Shown here piece by piece: positions 10,488 to 22,193 of a DNA stretch of 64,000 nucleotides (position 1 is the first letter of the stretch; each line of letters starts with the position of its first letter). Location of the stretch: the NCBI RefSeq assembly GCF_035046485.1, contig NC_085137.1, positions 346,198,505 through 346,262,504 on the forward strand, in the 5' to 3' direction. The notes beneath the pieces are model-generated. The model was not told the origin of the DNA. It did no database searches and saw only the letters and a list, made by a program, of their open reading frames with translations. The position numbers were made by a program, and so were the translations under genes. The stretch comes from Aedes albopictus (Eukaryota > Arthropoda > Insecta > Diptera > Culicidae).

Positions 10488-10935
10488 TCACAACAGTTCC
10501 CATCGTTGTGGTAGTACCTAATGTTGCAGTAACGGCAATTGAGCACTTTTTCGACTGCAATTTTACCAAAAGGTATTTTGAATAGATGTATTGTGCTTAA
10601 ATTATGAGATTGTACCATTTGTTTGCTTAAGATTTGCCCAAAAACCTATTTAAAAAAAATGTTTTCCTTAAGGTGAAACGGGACGCCGTGTTATTTTTCC
10701 TATCTTGCCTCTCTTTCTAACAATTTGCCTCGCGTTTTTGAAGATGGTAATCTCGAGTTCTATCGCACTGAAGATGCTGAAAAACAATCAGCATATGCAC
10801 TGCAAGTGAGCATACACAGTGATAGCTTTTTGTTGCAAAATATGAAGTAGAATCTGAGATTACCATCTTAGTAGCAACAGAGCAATGGCGGATATTTCCC
10901 CGACCGTCCCGTCCGCCCTTAATATGTTTGCTGCT
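10488..10935. other. Mag flank; no gene seen
   Basis: Contains the putative target duplication GTTCC (10496-10500) and a phrase resembling the TIR of the next element (CCTAATGTTGCAGTAAC). Otherwise unremarkable. Confidence 0.35.
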
Positions 10936-11861
10936 GTGTTCCTATTGTTGCGGTAGTGTTCCTAATGTTGCGGTATCCCATATGATTTCAATGCACTGCA
11001 AAAACTGCAAATATTTGTTTTATATTTCGCACACATATATTTTTGCAATTTGTCTGGACAAATGATGTTTATGTGTGACAAACATAACATGTTTTTTTTT
11101 GGTGATTATCGTTTTGATGTGTGATTACACATAAAACAACACAGAATGACAAATAAAATCAATAGTATAACTTATGTATTTTATAATTAATCTCAAATTG
11201 TTTTTATGTGAGGAAATAAAAGTTTTACCGGGAATTAGTGTTATAAGTATGATCCATAAAACAAAAGTATATTAATTGAAATACAAAAAAAAAACAAAGA
11301 AAATTATATTTGATTTCCTCCACAAGGCGAAGCGATTGATTCGGCTTCTGGTTCAGTTAGCAAGAGCACTAATTCATCCCTTGTTATTTTGATCAGCGTC
11401 GTAATGTCAAATTGCTTTTCTGAAAAGAATAATTCATACGTAAAGCAGTCTTACTTAAAATATTTTGATATATTTACCCTCGAAAATCTCCAATAACTCC
11501 AGAGGAAGCTGCGACTTCTGGAGCACAATTTACCGCAAACGCGTTTCAGTCGCCATTTTCTCCACTTTGCGTATCGCCGGCGGCTGGCACAAACACTAAT
11601 GCAAATTTGGTTTCGCTATATATTGGTATTATGTGTGTTCACACATATTTTTTTACTATGGGTGATAACACATACCTAATATTTGCGAAACTAATTAAAA
11701 GAATAAACAACAAACTTGTTGTTTATAATTTAGGTAATGAAAAATATGTGTGGGACGGACAATTGAATCAGTATGAAATTCCACATGAAAAAAATGTTTG
11801 CAGTTTTTGCAGTGTGGGATACCGCAACAATAGGAACAAATACCGCAATATTAGGAACACA
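10936..11861. mobile_element. Inverted-repeat element, TIR GTGTTCCTAWTGTTGCGGTA
   Basis: The left end carries GTGTTCCTATTGTTGCGGTA and GTGTTCCTAATGTTGCGGTA in tandem. The right end carries the inverse TACCGCAACAATAGGAACA and TACCGCAATATTAGGAACAC. The homology continues inward: GCAAAAACTGCAAA at about 10998 against TTTGCAGTTTTTGC at about 11800. The open frame at 11607-11936 overlaps the right arm and shows no domain. This is a non-autonomous DNA transposon of about 0.93 kb. Confidence 0.75.
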
Positions 11862-12054
11862 ATGTTCTTTCAGATAAAAACGAATAAAATGCTTATAACA
11901 ACCTCAAAGTGGCAATATTTCGTTATTTTCCCGTAGATAAAGGATAGATTTTATTATTTTCAATTCAATCCATGTAAAAAGTTTGCTTGGGGCGATACAA
12001 TTGTGGTTTGAACATGAACCCATTGCTTAACTCCTCCATGATAGGATCAATTAC

Positions 12055-12301
12055 CCTACACGCAACTAAAAACCTTCAAAATTTAATAAGATTTTTGCCA
12101 TAATTGAACTTTATGAATGCCATGAGGAAAATTTTATGAAAATTCATTTTTATAAGATTTTCTTATGTCATGCCATAAGGATAACTTATGAAAACTAGTT
12201 TTCATAAGGTATTCTTATGGCATCCATAAGAATGAGTTATGGAAAATATTCATAAGGTATTTTGATGAATTTCGTTAGTTTTTTTTTTTTCGCTGAGTGT
12301 A
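12055..12301. mobile_element. MITE, CTTATG-rich inverted repeat
   Basis: The ends resemble ACACTCAGCGAAAAAAACTA, and the interior holds repeated inverted CTTATGGCATCCATAAG-like blocks. It belongs to the same family as the clearer copy at 53032-53426. Boundaries are approximate. Confidence 0.6.
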
Positions 12302-12345
12302 TCTGGTTTAACGAGTTGAGCGCAAGTGAAGAAATCGGCTCTAAT

Positions 12346-12772
12346 GCCTGGTTTAGATGGTGCAAGTGACTTGATTCAAGTCAATGGAAACTGTCCAATT
12401 GAACGCGAATAGAACGTGTAAACACCACCGCTCAACTCACTTGATCAACTGACTTGACTTGAACGAAAGTTGAACATGTTGAACTTTTTCATTCAAGTCA
12501 AACGAAATCATCTCACTTGCCTCGTCTAAACCCGCGATTCATGTGAGTTGAATTCAAGTCATCTGTCAAATGAGATGAATTCAATCCAGTATGCTTACGC
12601 ACCGCACGAATTGAACAATGTAAACACTTCGTTCAACTTAAATGCTTTCAAGAGCATTCAGGTGGACGTTCAAGTCGTTTGCTCAGTCTAAACACATCAT
12701 TCAATAGGATTGAGCACATTTGAGAAGTTTGCAAGTGAAATGCTCGTTTCAGTTGATCAATGTAAACCAGGC
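12346..12772. mobile_element. MITE with TIR GCCTGGTTTAKAT
   Basis: The left end GCCTGGTTTAGATG is matched by the inverted ATGTAAACCAGGC. The interior carries several copies of the CAAGTGACTTGA / TTCAAGTCA theme on both strands. No coding capacity. Confidence 0.65.
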
Positions 12773-13254
12773 TTAAGTGCTAATGGGAACCAAAGGAGTA
12801 TCAATAGTGCATTTACAAGTCAAAGCCAAGTTATAATTCAGCTTGCTTAGACCCAATCTTTGCTTTTTTAATTTTATCAAATTTAACAATACATATTTGT
12901 TTAATTTAACATAACGCAAGAGTGGGTGGGGGGGTCTCTGCGTTACATTCATCATTCACCATTTGTATTCGAAAGTACACAAGACAGTACACACTATAAT
13001 AAGTTGACCTAGGGGCAGGGCACTTTTTGCTATACATTATTTGTCTTGGTGCATTTTTATTGTCAAAATTCAACTTTTGTAACTTTTGTAACAATAGTTA
13101 TCACTGAACTTTTTCAATAGTTTTTGAAAATTGGAATGTTTTGTAGTTCGTCACAGAAAAATGAAAACAACCGGTTGAGAAATATCTAAGATATGGTAAT
13201 CTAAACTTGACTAGTTTGTATGGGAATACGGCTTTGGTGCATTTTTATTGTCCG
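12773..13254. other. No recognisable feature
   Basis: AT-rich spacer with short open frames only. The phrase TTTGGTGCATTTTTATTGTC occurs at about 13042 and 13233. Confidence 0.35.
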
Positions 13255-13790
13255 ATACTGTATAAGCCGTCTCCATTCTACTCGGTCCATGGCTGTGAGT
13301 CTCCAGTTCCGCACTCTGCAAGGGGTCCGCCTCCACTTGAACGACCCATCTAGCTCGCTGCGCACCACGTCTTCTTGTACCGGTCGGATGACTCTCTAGA
13401 ACCATTTTAGTCGGGTTGCTATCCGACATCCTGATGACGTGACCCGCCCACTGTAGCCTCCCGATTTTCGCGGTGTGGACGATGGTTGGCTCTCTCAGCA
13501 GCTAATGCAGCTCGTGATTCATTCGCCTTCTCCAAGTCCCGTCCTCCATCTGCACTCCGCCGCAGACGATTCGCAATACCTTCCGTTCGAAAACTCCAAG
13601 GGCGGGTTGGTCCTCTGCACGTAGGGTCAATGTTTCGTGCCTATAGAGGACTACCGGTCTAATCAGCGTTTTGTAGATAGTTAACTTCGTGTTACGGCGA
13701 ACTTTATTCGATCGTAGAGTTCTGCGGAGTCCAAAGCAAGCACGATTTCCTGCCAGCTGCCACAATGCACAATGGTCCACGAACCAGATT
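13255..13790 (-). pseudogene. RTE (JAM1-like) LINE, C-terminal ORF2 fragment
   Basis: The - strand encodes segments typical of the C-terminal end of RTE pol: KLTIYKTLIRPVVLY, FERKVLRIVCGG, GTWRRRMNHEL, RLQWAGHVIRM and RRGAQRARW. In-frame stop codons (one directly after NHELH at about 13502) and a phase change break it. The reverse transcriptase core is absent. This is a dead 5'-truncated copy; related fragments are at 17232-17540 and 57480-58560. Confidence 0.85.
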
Positions 13791-14482
13791 TACGAGGAAA
13801 GATGCATTCAGCGCCTTCAAATAATTTTCTAGATTAATATGGTCTTCTACAAAGTTGTTCCTAAAAATAAGGCCCTCTTTTCAATATACGTCAAAATTAG
13901 GGTGGTCCATATTTTCAAAGAAATTGGGAACCAAACTTTTTTATTTGCAAGAATAACTATATACATTCTTCGGAATAGTTGTAGATTTATCAATATTGAG
14001 CAAGTTTGCTGAAAACACTTTTTATGTAGCTTTAAAATTGACCGATCTAGAGGTATTTTTCTGAATAAGCTTAGGGTGGTTCAAGAAAACCCGGTTTTCT
14101 GACGTTAACTTTTTCAGTTTCGATTTTTCATCAAAGTCGCCCAAGAAACACTTGTAGAGCATTTGAAGACTCGTCGTTTCGTGCGCTGAGATGGTCGTTA
14201 TCTCTTTTAATTCAAAAGTTACGAGCATTTTTCTTAAAAAAATCATAGTTTTTCAAAAAGGTGTTATGACGGGTTGGGGCAAACATAAAAAATATCTTCA
14301 TTATTATTAGCTTTATTAGGGAGATTTTCAGCCCGAGGCTGGTTCATCTCCAAAAAAATATCTTTAGCCCGCATTCAAAAGAAGAAATGCTGTTATAAAA
14401 CATATCAAAAAATTAGAGGGGTGTTATTTTTGTATCTCAAGTGAAAAATACATGAAAAGTGCCTATTTTTTCTAGAAAATCA
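13763..14482 (+). repeat. Dispersed repeat, copy 1
   Basis: From ACAATGGTCCACGAACCAGA onward this segment is closely similar to 47407-48045, including AGGGTGGTYCATATTTTCAA and GGTGTTATTTTTGT. The 5' few bases are shared with the RTE fragment end. I do not recognise the parent element; no domain is visible. Confidence 0.75.
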
Positions 14483-15200
14483 TCAATATCTTTTGAACGG
14501 AATGACGTAGCAACATTCTCAGCGCACGAAAATGTTCTTTAAAGCTCTAAAAATGGTTCTTAGACAACTTTGATGAGAAATTTGAAACAAAAAAGATAAA
14601 GCATTAAAACGATTTGTTCTAGCGTCACCCTATGAAAACTATGGGAAAATGCTCCAAATTTGGTCAAAACAGTTTAAACGCTTTATCGCTCATTTTGGTA
14701 CAACTCACTCATTTCGACCAGCAGACAAGCCAGCAGATCACTTTCCATTCGGGTAATCATATCCCGGAGAGATTTAGCAAAATAAGCTCCACCGTACTGT
14801 ATATCAGTAGGTCGGCTCCAGAGGCACGTTCTCCTCCTTTTGGGAGATCTGTGCCACCCTACTGTTCTATGTAATGCAAAAAAAATGAAGAACACAGAAA
14901 ATGCTCACGTAAACGTCTTATGTTTGAAAATTCCTATAGACTTGTTTGGATATCAAGTTTATCGTAATACATACAGTCATTTAGTATATCTGTCATATCT
15001 CCGTGAACTGATATACGCTCTACTAATCATATATCAAAAAGCCCTTTGAACCGGCGATGTAAGATTGCGAACATTGATAATGGTTGAAGCCCATTGCCAT
15101 GCACCCCAGCAAACAGACATTGCAAATGAATCGTTCTCGTTGGTATGTCCACTCATACTTCAGTGAAATGACTTGATCGCCAAAGCGTCAAGTCAAAGTC
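14483..15200. other. No recognisable gene
   Basis: Short open frames only. The palindromic-looking pair at 14629/14860 (GTCACCCTAT against CCACCCTACTG) is too weak to call. Confidence 0.3.
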
Positions 15201-15560
15201 GCGGACGAGTCCACGAACAGTCGCGGACAAATCGGGCAAGTGGACGGATCGTATCTATATATTTGCCGGCTCGTTTCGCGCGTGTTTGTTTAAACTGTTA
15301 CGTCGCTAGTGTATTTTTTTTCGTACCGGCCTGCTACGGTGCCTACGAACGAGTGAGTTTCATTATCAGCAATGTGAACGAGGAGCACTATACCAAGTTG
15401 AACTATGAACCGGTGGAAATTTTCACTCATTAAGTAGTGGCGTCTGCACTCGTAGAGTAGAGCAGAATGCAAATTGTAGCGCTGGCTGTGGCTGTCCGGT
15501 CTAGTCAATCAGTGCCAGTGGGTGCTTTACCTGTTGATTGAATGTAATTCTTCGGTTCGA
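15201..15560 (+). promoter_or_regulatory. Candidate promoter / untranslated exon (weak)
   Basis: This is a locally GC-richer, non-repetitive stretch within AT-rich transposon DNA. TCTATATATTTGCC (about 15254-15267) could be a TATA box, with CpG-rich sequence just after it. It lies 7 kb upstream of the acyltransferase start codon on the same strand. The candidate 5' UTR acceptor at 22193 would require some upstream exon. The 86-codon frame from 15173 has no recognisable domain. Purely suggestive. Confidence 0.25.
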
Positions 15561-16239
15561 CTTGTGTGTCGTTGAGGGTGATCGGTTTTGATGAGCCACG
15601 ATGGTGGATTAGTGTTTGCTCTGGTACTGATTTTGTTTGAAGTGTTGTATAATACCTACTAGATTTTGAAGTTTTCTAAAAATTTTCGTTTTGATTTTTG
15701 TTGATAATATACCACTAAGGTCCATATTCTGTGCGACTTTTCGGATATCAACCAGATGTATATAATTCCACACCCAACCAAATTATCTAGGATTCTAGGA
15801 TGATTAAAAAGAGGTTTATGGAGGAGAAAAATATGAACCATTATTGCACTGATTTTTTAACCACAGAGTAGTATTCGTTCATGTTCCCCATTCTGCGTAC
15901 CCTTCATAAAGAGGTTGCTTATTCTGCGCAAAAAATAGGGTCACGGTGTCATCATTAATCATACGTTCCCAAATTCATCCCATTCCATAACAAAACTCTT
16001 ACCATTGATTCCATACTCACTTCAATTACGTGATTAAAAAAAAAATGAACTCTTCACAGTAAAAATGCTAAAAAGGTGTTTCCCCATATAAACTCCCATA
16101 CACATTACACAATTCAGACGAGTTTAGCACCGCCCAAATGTTAAAGGATTTGGCTGAAAATTTGACCAGAAGGTTGTGACGTCAGATAGAATGAAATTAG
16201 CCCATCGAATTTTTAGGCATGTGTTATTTTTTTTTTCAA
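15561..16239. other. No recognisable feature
   Basis: AT-rich spacer; nothing coding or clearly repeated seen. Confidence 0.35.
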
Positions 16240-16665
16240 ACAACTTTGGGCCACCCTACCTTGGAATCAATCGCCAACGGATTTATCGGATCAATTTCGG
16301 AATCAAAGAGACACAAAGGTCGAACGCCATTACGAGTTCACTGTTCCTTGAACAGAACTTTAGATATTATAACTTGGATTTACCGAGAGGCCATATTGAC
16401 GACACCAACCCTCAACTACCTGAAGTGCGCTTGGCATCAGGTCGAAAGTAGTGGTCTGTAAATAAAACCATAAGTAAGAAAACTACTTAGGGAGCATCCA
16501 CAAACACTTAATTTCCTAATCGCTGTCTGGTACAATTTCGAGAAGATATGCCGGGTTTTGATCATTTGGTGAAACCAATTTGAAATGATTGGAGAATTGC
16601 CATGAATGCGTGCGGCTTCCAGTATGTAGGGATTGTCGGCATGCACAGTGCGGTGCGAAAAAAAC
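16240..16665 (-). pseudogene. LOA/I-type LINE fragment (reverse transcriptase part), decayed
   Basis: The - strand translation contains NPYILEAARIHGNSP, NWFHQMIKTRHIFS and AIRKLSVCGC. These match the RT of the LINE at 34991-36886 (ILEAARSHG, NWIHQMLKNRYLFS, GIRKLSVCGC). The DNA also matches its 35320-35460 part. Stops and gaps throughout; this is an old truncated copy. Confidence 0.8.
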
Positions 16666-17231
16666 TGGGCTTCACACAATCTTAAGTGCTGGTCTTCGGT
16701 TTTTGCCGAGAGACAGAGGCGTATGAGTGAGAACTTTCGTTACAGTGCGAGAGACAAATCGTAGCACTAGCTCTACAGAGAGAATGCTTAGCACTGTGCT
16801 TGTCATAGTGCATTTGTTCACAGAAAAACACTTAAAAATTATTTAGAGAGTTTGTGTTTACGGCAAAGTTGTTCAGCTTGTCATGGACTTACAAGTAATG
16901 GATCGTTTGATTCGAAATTTTAGCAATCTTGCGAAGATTCAAGCACTGTGTCAAGCACAGAAACAAACACAGAGAGAGTGTATACGACAGAGTGTGAGAG
17001 GCAGGAGACCTTCAGCGCACGTCAAAGAAGCTAACCGATTGTACGTACTCGTCTCCCTCTAGTTGGTGGCGCTGTCTTGCAACAGCGTGTTGGGCGCGCA
17101 AAGAGTTTTGAGTCGCACCATATCCCTGCCAGTATGGCATCGAAAAGCACGTTGTCAAAAGCACCCATACATCCATACATTTATTTTTTCAACATCACAT
17201 TTAAGACAAGACATAATCAAAAATAGTACGC
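16666..17231. other. No recognisable feature
   Basis: Spacer with a run of GAGAGA-rich sequence around 16970-17010; no domain or clear repeat. Confidence 0.35.
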
Positions 17232-17540
17232 CACAATACTCGGTTTGTGGCTGCCGTTCTCCATCCTCGGTCGCGCCCAATGCTCGCCAGGTCCCGCTCC
17301 ACCTGGTCCGCCCATCATGCTCTCTGCGCTCCACGCCTACTTGTGCCAACCGGTTCAGTCGCAAACACCAGCTTTGCAGGGTTGTTGTCCGGCATTCTTG
17401 CAACACGCCCTGCCCGCCGTATCCTTCCGGCTATGGCCACCTTCTGGATGCTGGGTTCGCCGTGAAATGCAGCGAACTCGTGGTTCATCCTTCTCCGCCA
17501 CACACCGTTCTCCTGTACCGTATGCGTGATAATGTTTGCA
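17232..17540 (-). pseudogene. RTE (JAM1-like) LINE C-terminal fragment
   Basis: The - strand reads NGVWRRRMNHEFAAF, KVAIAGRIRRAGRVARM and TSRRGAQRA, the same conserved tail as at 13255-13790. Its start (TTTGTACGATGGTGCAAACA) recurs as a short piece at 18885-18925 on the + strand. Truncated and inactive. Confidence 0.85.
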
Positions 17541-17633
17541 CCATCGTACAAATAAGGTACCCATATCACCTGTACACACAATGTCTTGGTTTTTATTGCA
17601 TGTACCGACGTAAGCTCTAACTCATATCACTGT

Positions 17634-18082
17634 CGGGGCCCGTGGCGCAGTGGTCCACACGTTCGCTTCATAAGCGGATGGTCATGGGTTCGAACCCAGC
17701 CCCGGCACTTGCAGTTTTTCGTCAGTTGCTCTTCCCCCCGAGAGCAGCTGGCACCTGACCCTCTTCGGAGCATATAGCTCCAACGGACCCGGAATTTGGA
17801 TATCGGCAAACCGCAACTCATAATGGACCCCCCCCCCCCCCAATCGGACTGGAAAAGGAACATCAGCCAAACATCAGCATCATCGTGCTCATCATTCTAC
17901 CGTGGACAGGGTAGAAAAGTTGAAGCAGCACAAGGCACCAGTTCGATATAGTTAAATTAGAATAGAATACATGTAGGCGTTGTACAAAGTGCAGCGTCCA
18001 ATTGGAATCGCTCACGTAGTGCCCTAGTGGACAAAAAGAGCTGTAAATTAGGTTAAATGAATAAGAATAAAAAAAAAACTCA
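17634..18082 (+). mobile_element. tRNA-Met-like SINE (family 2)
   Basis: The head TCGGGGCCCGTGGCGCAGTG opens a good tRNA likeness: A box, an anticodon arm with CAT in TTCGCTTCATAAGCGGA, and B box GGGTTCGAACCC. The acceptor ends GTCGGGGC/GCCCCGGC can pair. The T arm is imperfect, and about 370 bp of unrelated body plus an A-rich tail (AATAAGAATAAAAAAAAAAC) follow, so it is a SINE, not a tRNA gene. It contains a C-homopolymer at about 17827-17841. Confidence 0.85.
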
Positions 18083-18161
18083 TATCACAGTAGGTTGCGG
18101 GTAAAAAAAAAATCCGATTTCTTAAGTTTAAAATTTGCACCATGAAGGGGTAGCAGCGGTA

Positions 18162-18737
18162 GTCGGGACTTGTCCACGCGCAAATGTTAAAAAAGACATT
18201 TCAGGAGTGTTCAGGAGAACCGTAAAACAGTCTTAGACCAAAAAAAGCAAGGGCAACTATTCCCGAAGGTGTCCACTGGTCGTCCAAGGTTAACATGGAT
18301 TAAGAAAGCTATCGCTGCCACCAAAAATAAGATTTGGGTGAATTATATGCGCTCAATGAGAAAAATGGCAAAGAAACGCGAAATCAGTGACTTAACGGCA
18401 TGGCATATCGAAAAGGAAAATTACGGTGGCCTTTATGATCCTTCGATCATAGAAAAAAAACTTACATTATTACCAATGGCATCCAGGAGCTACGAGTAGC
18501 GCCATATAAGAAAGTCTTGAATTTGCCCGAACGCAACCTCCGTTTTTTTCGATTTCCGAAAAACTATCGATCCGTACCAAATTCCAGAATCAATAGTTAT
18601 TATAACTTTTGTTTGTGTGCCAATGTCTACACCATTATGCAATGTCAAAATAAAAAAATAAATTAAAAAATTGTTAATCTTGACTTTGACACTACCACGG
18701 ATACTTTTCGACATTTGCGCGTGGACAAATCACGAGC
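18162..18737 (+). mobile_element. Decayed Tc1/mariner-like element with partial transposase
   Basis: Ends: GTCGGGACTTGTCCACGCGC on the left; the right end is the inverse of GCTCGTGATTTGTCCACGCG, flanked by TA (18160-18161, 18738-18739). The interior frame at about 18210-18499 includes STGRPRLT and IKKAIAATKNKIWVN..RSMRKMAKK.EISD. This resembles the second helix-turn-helix of mosquito mariner-type transposases. No catalytic DDE/D region remains. Assignment rests on this motif and the TA flanks. Confidence 0.6.
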
Positions 18738-18739
18738 TA

Positions 18740-19768
18740 GGTTGCCACTTAGTCATTATGCAAGTGTAAAACTAAGAAAATCAACACTTTTTATTCACAG
18801 CCTACTAGGATATGAGTAATAGCTTAAATGCCTGCAAATAAAACCAATACATTGTCTTCACAAGTCAAACTGGAATTTTATTTGACGATGGTGCAAACAT
18901 TATCACGCATACGGTACACCGCCGAAGGTCAACCAATTGAGCCATCAACTTTTGATCCCCTGCTTGAAGCTGTTTTCAGTTCGCATGAATTCTATTCAAC
19001 AGCTTCATTCGATGGCAGATATAACGGCATTTCTTGACCAAGTTTGTGGGATTCACATATTTTCACTTCTCCTCGTACACTTTTGCCAACGGAAAAAAAA
19101 GATGTATGGATTTTAAACTATAAGTGCATACGTCTAAACGACTTTTAAAGGCCCTTTATCTCTGAGGTTTGCACAGCGTAATCTGCCCAAAACACCTCCT
19201 AAAGTGCGACCCGTCCTTCGGTACATCGGCAAGTATGAAATCGAGAGATCCGCAGTTCAACGAACCGAACTTTTAATTGCAAGTCCCAACACCAACCTAC
19301 TATTTTCCGGAGGTGGCTACTATTACCTACTATTACTCAGGCTTGTCTACAGGGACATTTCCTTCAAATATGTACAGTGTTGAAAGCTACTTGGAGTGCT
19401 AATCTTTGAGCTTCCATTCCCAATCATGCTTTTTTTGTATCCAGACTATACGTCATACGTTGTTCCAAAATGGTTGCTTTTGCAGGCAAATCATTTGGCG
19501 TAGGTAGGAAGTAAGGGTGACTTGAATGGAAATAAAGCTCTGTCTGACCTGAAATCAATGTATCACATTGACGAATGTCCATGGTATCACGATAAACTGT
19601 AGATTAGTTGTGTACCTGATTAAGATTTTTAGCCATGTTGCCAAGGTTGATAACATTTCGTGATATTTTACGTTTCTCTTATCACTGTTGGCTCAAAATA
19701 TAGGAAGCAAGCAAACGGGCCAGCTTATCGAGTACCGTACGTTGATCTCGATTTTCGATGTTTTTAAA
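18740..19768. other. No recognisable gene
   Basis: The 69-codon frame at 18828-19037 overlaps a 40-bp RTE remnant (about 18885-18925) and shows no domain. The remainder is unremarkable. Confidence 0.35.
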
Positions 19769-20042
19769 ATTACTTCTTTTTCTTCATAGCGTAACGTCCC
19801 AACTGAAATAAAACCTGCTTCCCAGCTAAATATTCTTCGAGCAATTCGAGCACTTCCACTGTTTATACAAGAGCTCTCTCTTCCGGCCATTTTGCATGTC
19901 AACACTTACCAAATACTTTATTCCCAAGGAATTCAAGGAAATCATTACGCAAAGTTCCTGGACCGACCAGGAATCGAACCCGTCACACTCAGTGTGGTCT
20001 TTCTGAATATCCGCACGCTTGTCGTTTCGGCTATATGGGCCC
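19769..20042 (-). mobile_element. tRNA-derived SINE (family 1), second copy
   Basis: On the - strand: GGGCCCATATAGCCGAAACG, B box GGGTTCGATTCCTGG, AACAGTGGAAGTGCTCGAA, then a tail ATGAAGAAAAAGAAG. Same family and order as 3983-4262. It ends 6 bp before the hAT-like element at 20049. Confidence 0.85.
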
Positions 20043-20048
20043 AACATT

Positions 20049-21855
20049 CAGGGTTGTTACAACAGCGCGGATTTCGCGAATTCCGCGGATTTCGCGATTT
20101 TCGCGGATTTGGCGCGTATTTACCTATGAAATTTGGCCCTCGCGCGGATTTGGCGCGGAATTGATTTTTGTAGTGTATATAGCGAAATAATTGAATGATT
20201 ATCGACACTTGATTTTAAAATTATGAAATGTATTTGTTTAAATTTAAAAAATGTCAGGTTGGGATGTTCAAATGCGTTTGGCATCACTGGTAGTCAGTCG
20301 ATATAACTAGAAAATATGTTTAACTAGTTATCCCCGGAAAACTTTGTCGTATGCCTACTGCGTTTTTTAACATTCCAATTCCAAGTCCAAATCGAACGTT
20401 TCGTTCACGAGTTACGTGATCCAACGTATGCCACTGCATACGTAGACGGATTTTGGAGCGAACGAATGGGCTTGAGAAGGCGCTGTGTGCTAGTGAATAA
20501 TTTGGAGGATGTTTTCGTTTTGGTTTACGACCATTTTATACAATTTTCATCAGCTCTTAAAAATATTTCTATGAAGAAAATGTGCAACAATTCCTATTTT
20601 GTCCTATTTTATTTTTTCATTGCTGGTATGATGTGTATCTTAATTCACTTTCGAAAGATACAAATTACTAAAAAAAATCAAATTTGTTTCCAGGGAATTC
20701 CATTTATTAGAAGCCAAAAGAGTGATTCTATAACATTAAAATTAAATATTTAATCATTAAAAATCACCGGAAGAAAAAATCCTGCCAAAAATTCTCCAAG
20801 AAACTTTGGAAATAAGCCTTTACAATTTAGGCTTTTAGTATATTTTTTGCATCGCAACTGCTTACTTTTTCAACCTAGGTTTTCCCTTCTTTTCTGCAAA
20901 GGCTGTTCTTTCGAATTGCACTTTTCGGGAAATTATCGGCATCACAACTGCTTACGTTTTCAAGATTTTCCCACAACAACAATTATTGTAGATGCAGCAA
21001 TCTCACTACCAATGAGTGCACATCCACTGAAAACTCGAACATTGTTATTGTAATATAGAAAATACAAAGATGAAGAAATGAGGAAATTCCATGTCTGTTG
21101 GAGGAAGGCTTGTTGAATATTGCTCTACTCCAGCAGGCTTTTTCCTGCTCCAGTGAAAAAAAAAAATACATAGGATTTTCACCGACAACTCCGGCAGAAG
21201 TTCCACCAGAATTTTCTCGCGGAGTTCAAACAAGAATCTCTCAAAGAGCTCACCTGTAATTCGTCTTGAACTGCTCACAGGAGCTCCGGCAGAAATTTCT
21301 CTAGGAGTTCCGTCGAAAGTTTTCCTTGGTAACCCCTCAAGGAGTTCCACAAGGAATTCTTCCACTAGTTCCACCAGGAATTCTACCAAAAAATTCAACG
21401 AGAAATTCTCAAGGATTACCATCAGTAATTCCGGGAGTTCTGATCCTAACTCCTGTAGGATTTACAACAGAAATTCTTATAGGCATTCCACCTCGAATTT
21501 TTGTATTAGTACCAATGCAAATTCCTGCAAGAGTCCTATCCTCTAGTAGTTCCACCGAGAATTCTTCTAGAAGTTCCAACGGTTTTTTTTAGGAGTTCCA
21601 CCAGAAATCCCTCTAAAAGTGCCACCGCAAAGTAATTTATTTGAAATAAGAACTGTTTCCGAAGTAAAAACGGGAATGTCTCTAGGTGTTTCTCAGGAAA
21701 ATCCTCTAGCGTTTTCTCTTGAAGCTCCGTTACGAATTTACCTTCACACTTTCGCGGATTTGGCGCGAATTTATTTCCAGAATTTGGCGCGGATTCAAAT
21801 TTTGCTCGCGCGGATTTGGCGCGGATTTTTTTCCACCCTTCTCGTAACAACCCTT
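20049..21855. mobile_element. hAT-like non-autonomous element with GCGCGGATTT repeats
   Basis: Left end CAGGGTTGTTACAACAGCGC; right end CTCGTAACAACCCTT, inverted. AACATT flanks both ends (20043-20048, 21856-21861). Subterminal regions on both sides carry GCGCGGATTTGGCGCGGATT-type repeats in direct orientation. The interior (21185-21725) is a degenerate minisatellite of GGAATTCTTCC / AGTTCCACCAG units. CAGGG-type ends suggest hAT, but the clean flanking duplication is 6 bp rather than 8. No transposase is seen; the 125-codon frame at 21045-21422 (-) is repeat-derived. Confidence 0.65.
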
Positions 21856-21861
21856 AACATT

Positions 21862-22193
21862 ACTAATACTACTTAAAATTCAAATTGCATATCGAATATC
21901 AATGCCAATTTCAATTGTTGATATCGGTTGTGGCTTGGAAAGTTTTCATTCGATGCAGTAATATTTAGATAAGATTTATTTTGCGATTGAAATTGAAAGG
22001 TCACTTAAAAATAACTTTAAAGAAAGGAGTTTAATCAAATAAGTAATTTTCATTGTTATCCACAAATCAATACCGCTTTGCAGGGGTACATACAAATATT
22101 TGATACTGACCTTGTGTATTCGATAAGCTTTATTTAGGATTGTTCATACTACAATTACGTTTACTGAATTTTGCACTTTTTTTCTTATTACAG
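21862..22193. other. Upstream region of the acyltransferase gene; possible 5' UTR intron end
   Basis: AT-rich; ends with a pyrimidine tract and a strong acceptor, CACTTTTTTTCTTATTACAG, at 22193. Confidence 0.4.

Noticed and set aside
11607..11936. 109-codon gene
   Set aside because: Overlaps the right arm of an inverted-repeat element and runs into its terminal repeat.
14629..14880. MITE bounded by CACCCTA phrases
   Set aside because: The inverted match is only about 8 bp and no duplication flanks it.
17634..17708. Functional tRNA-Met gene
   Set aside because: The T arm is imperfect, and a 370-bp body with an A tail follows; it is a SINE head.
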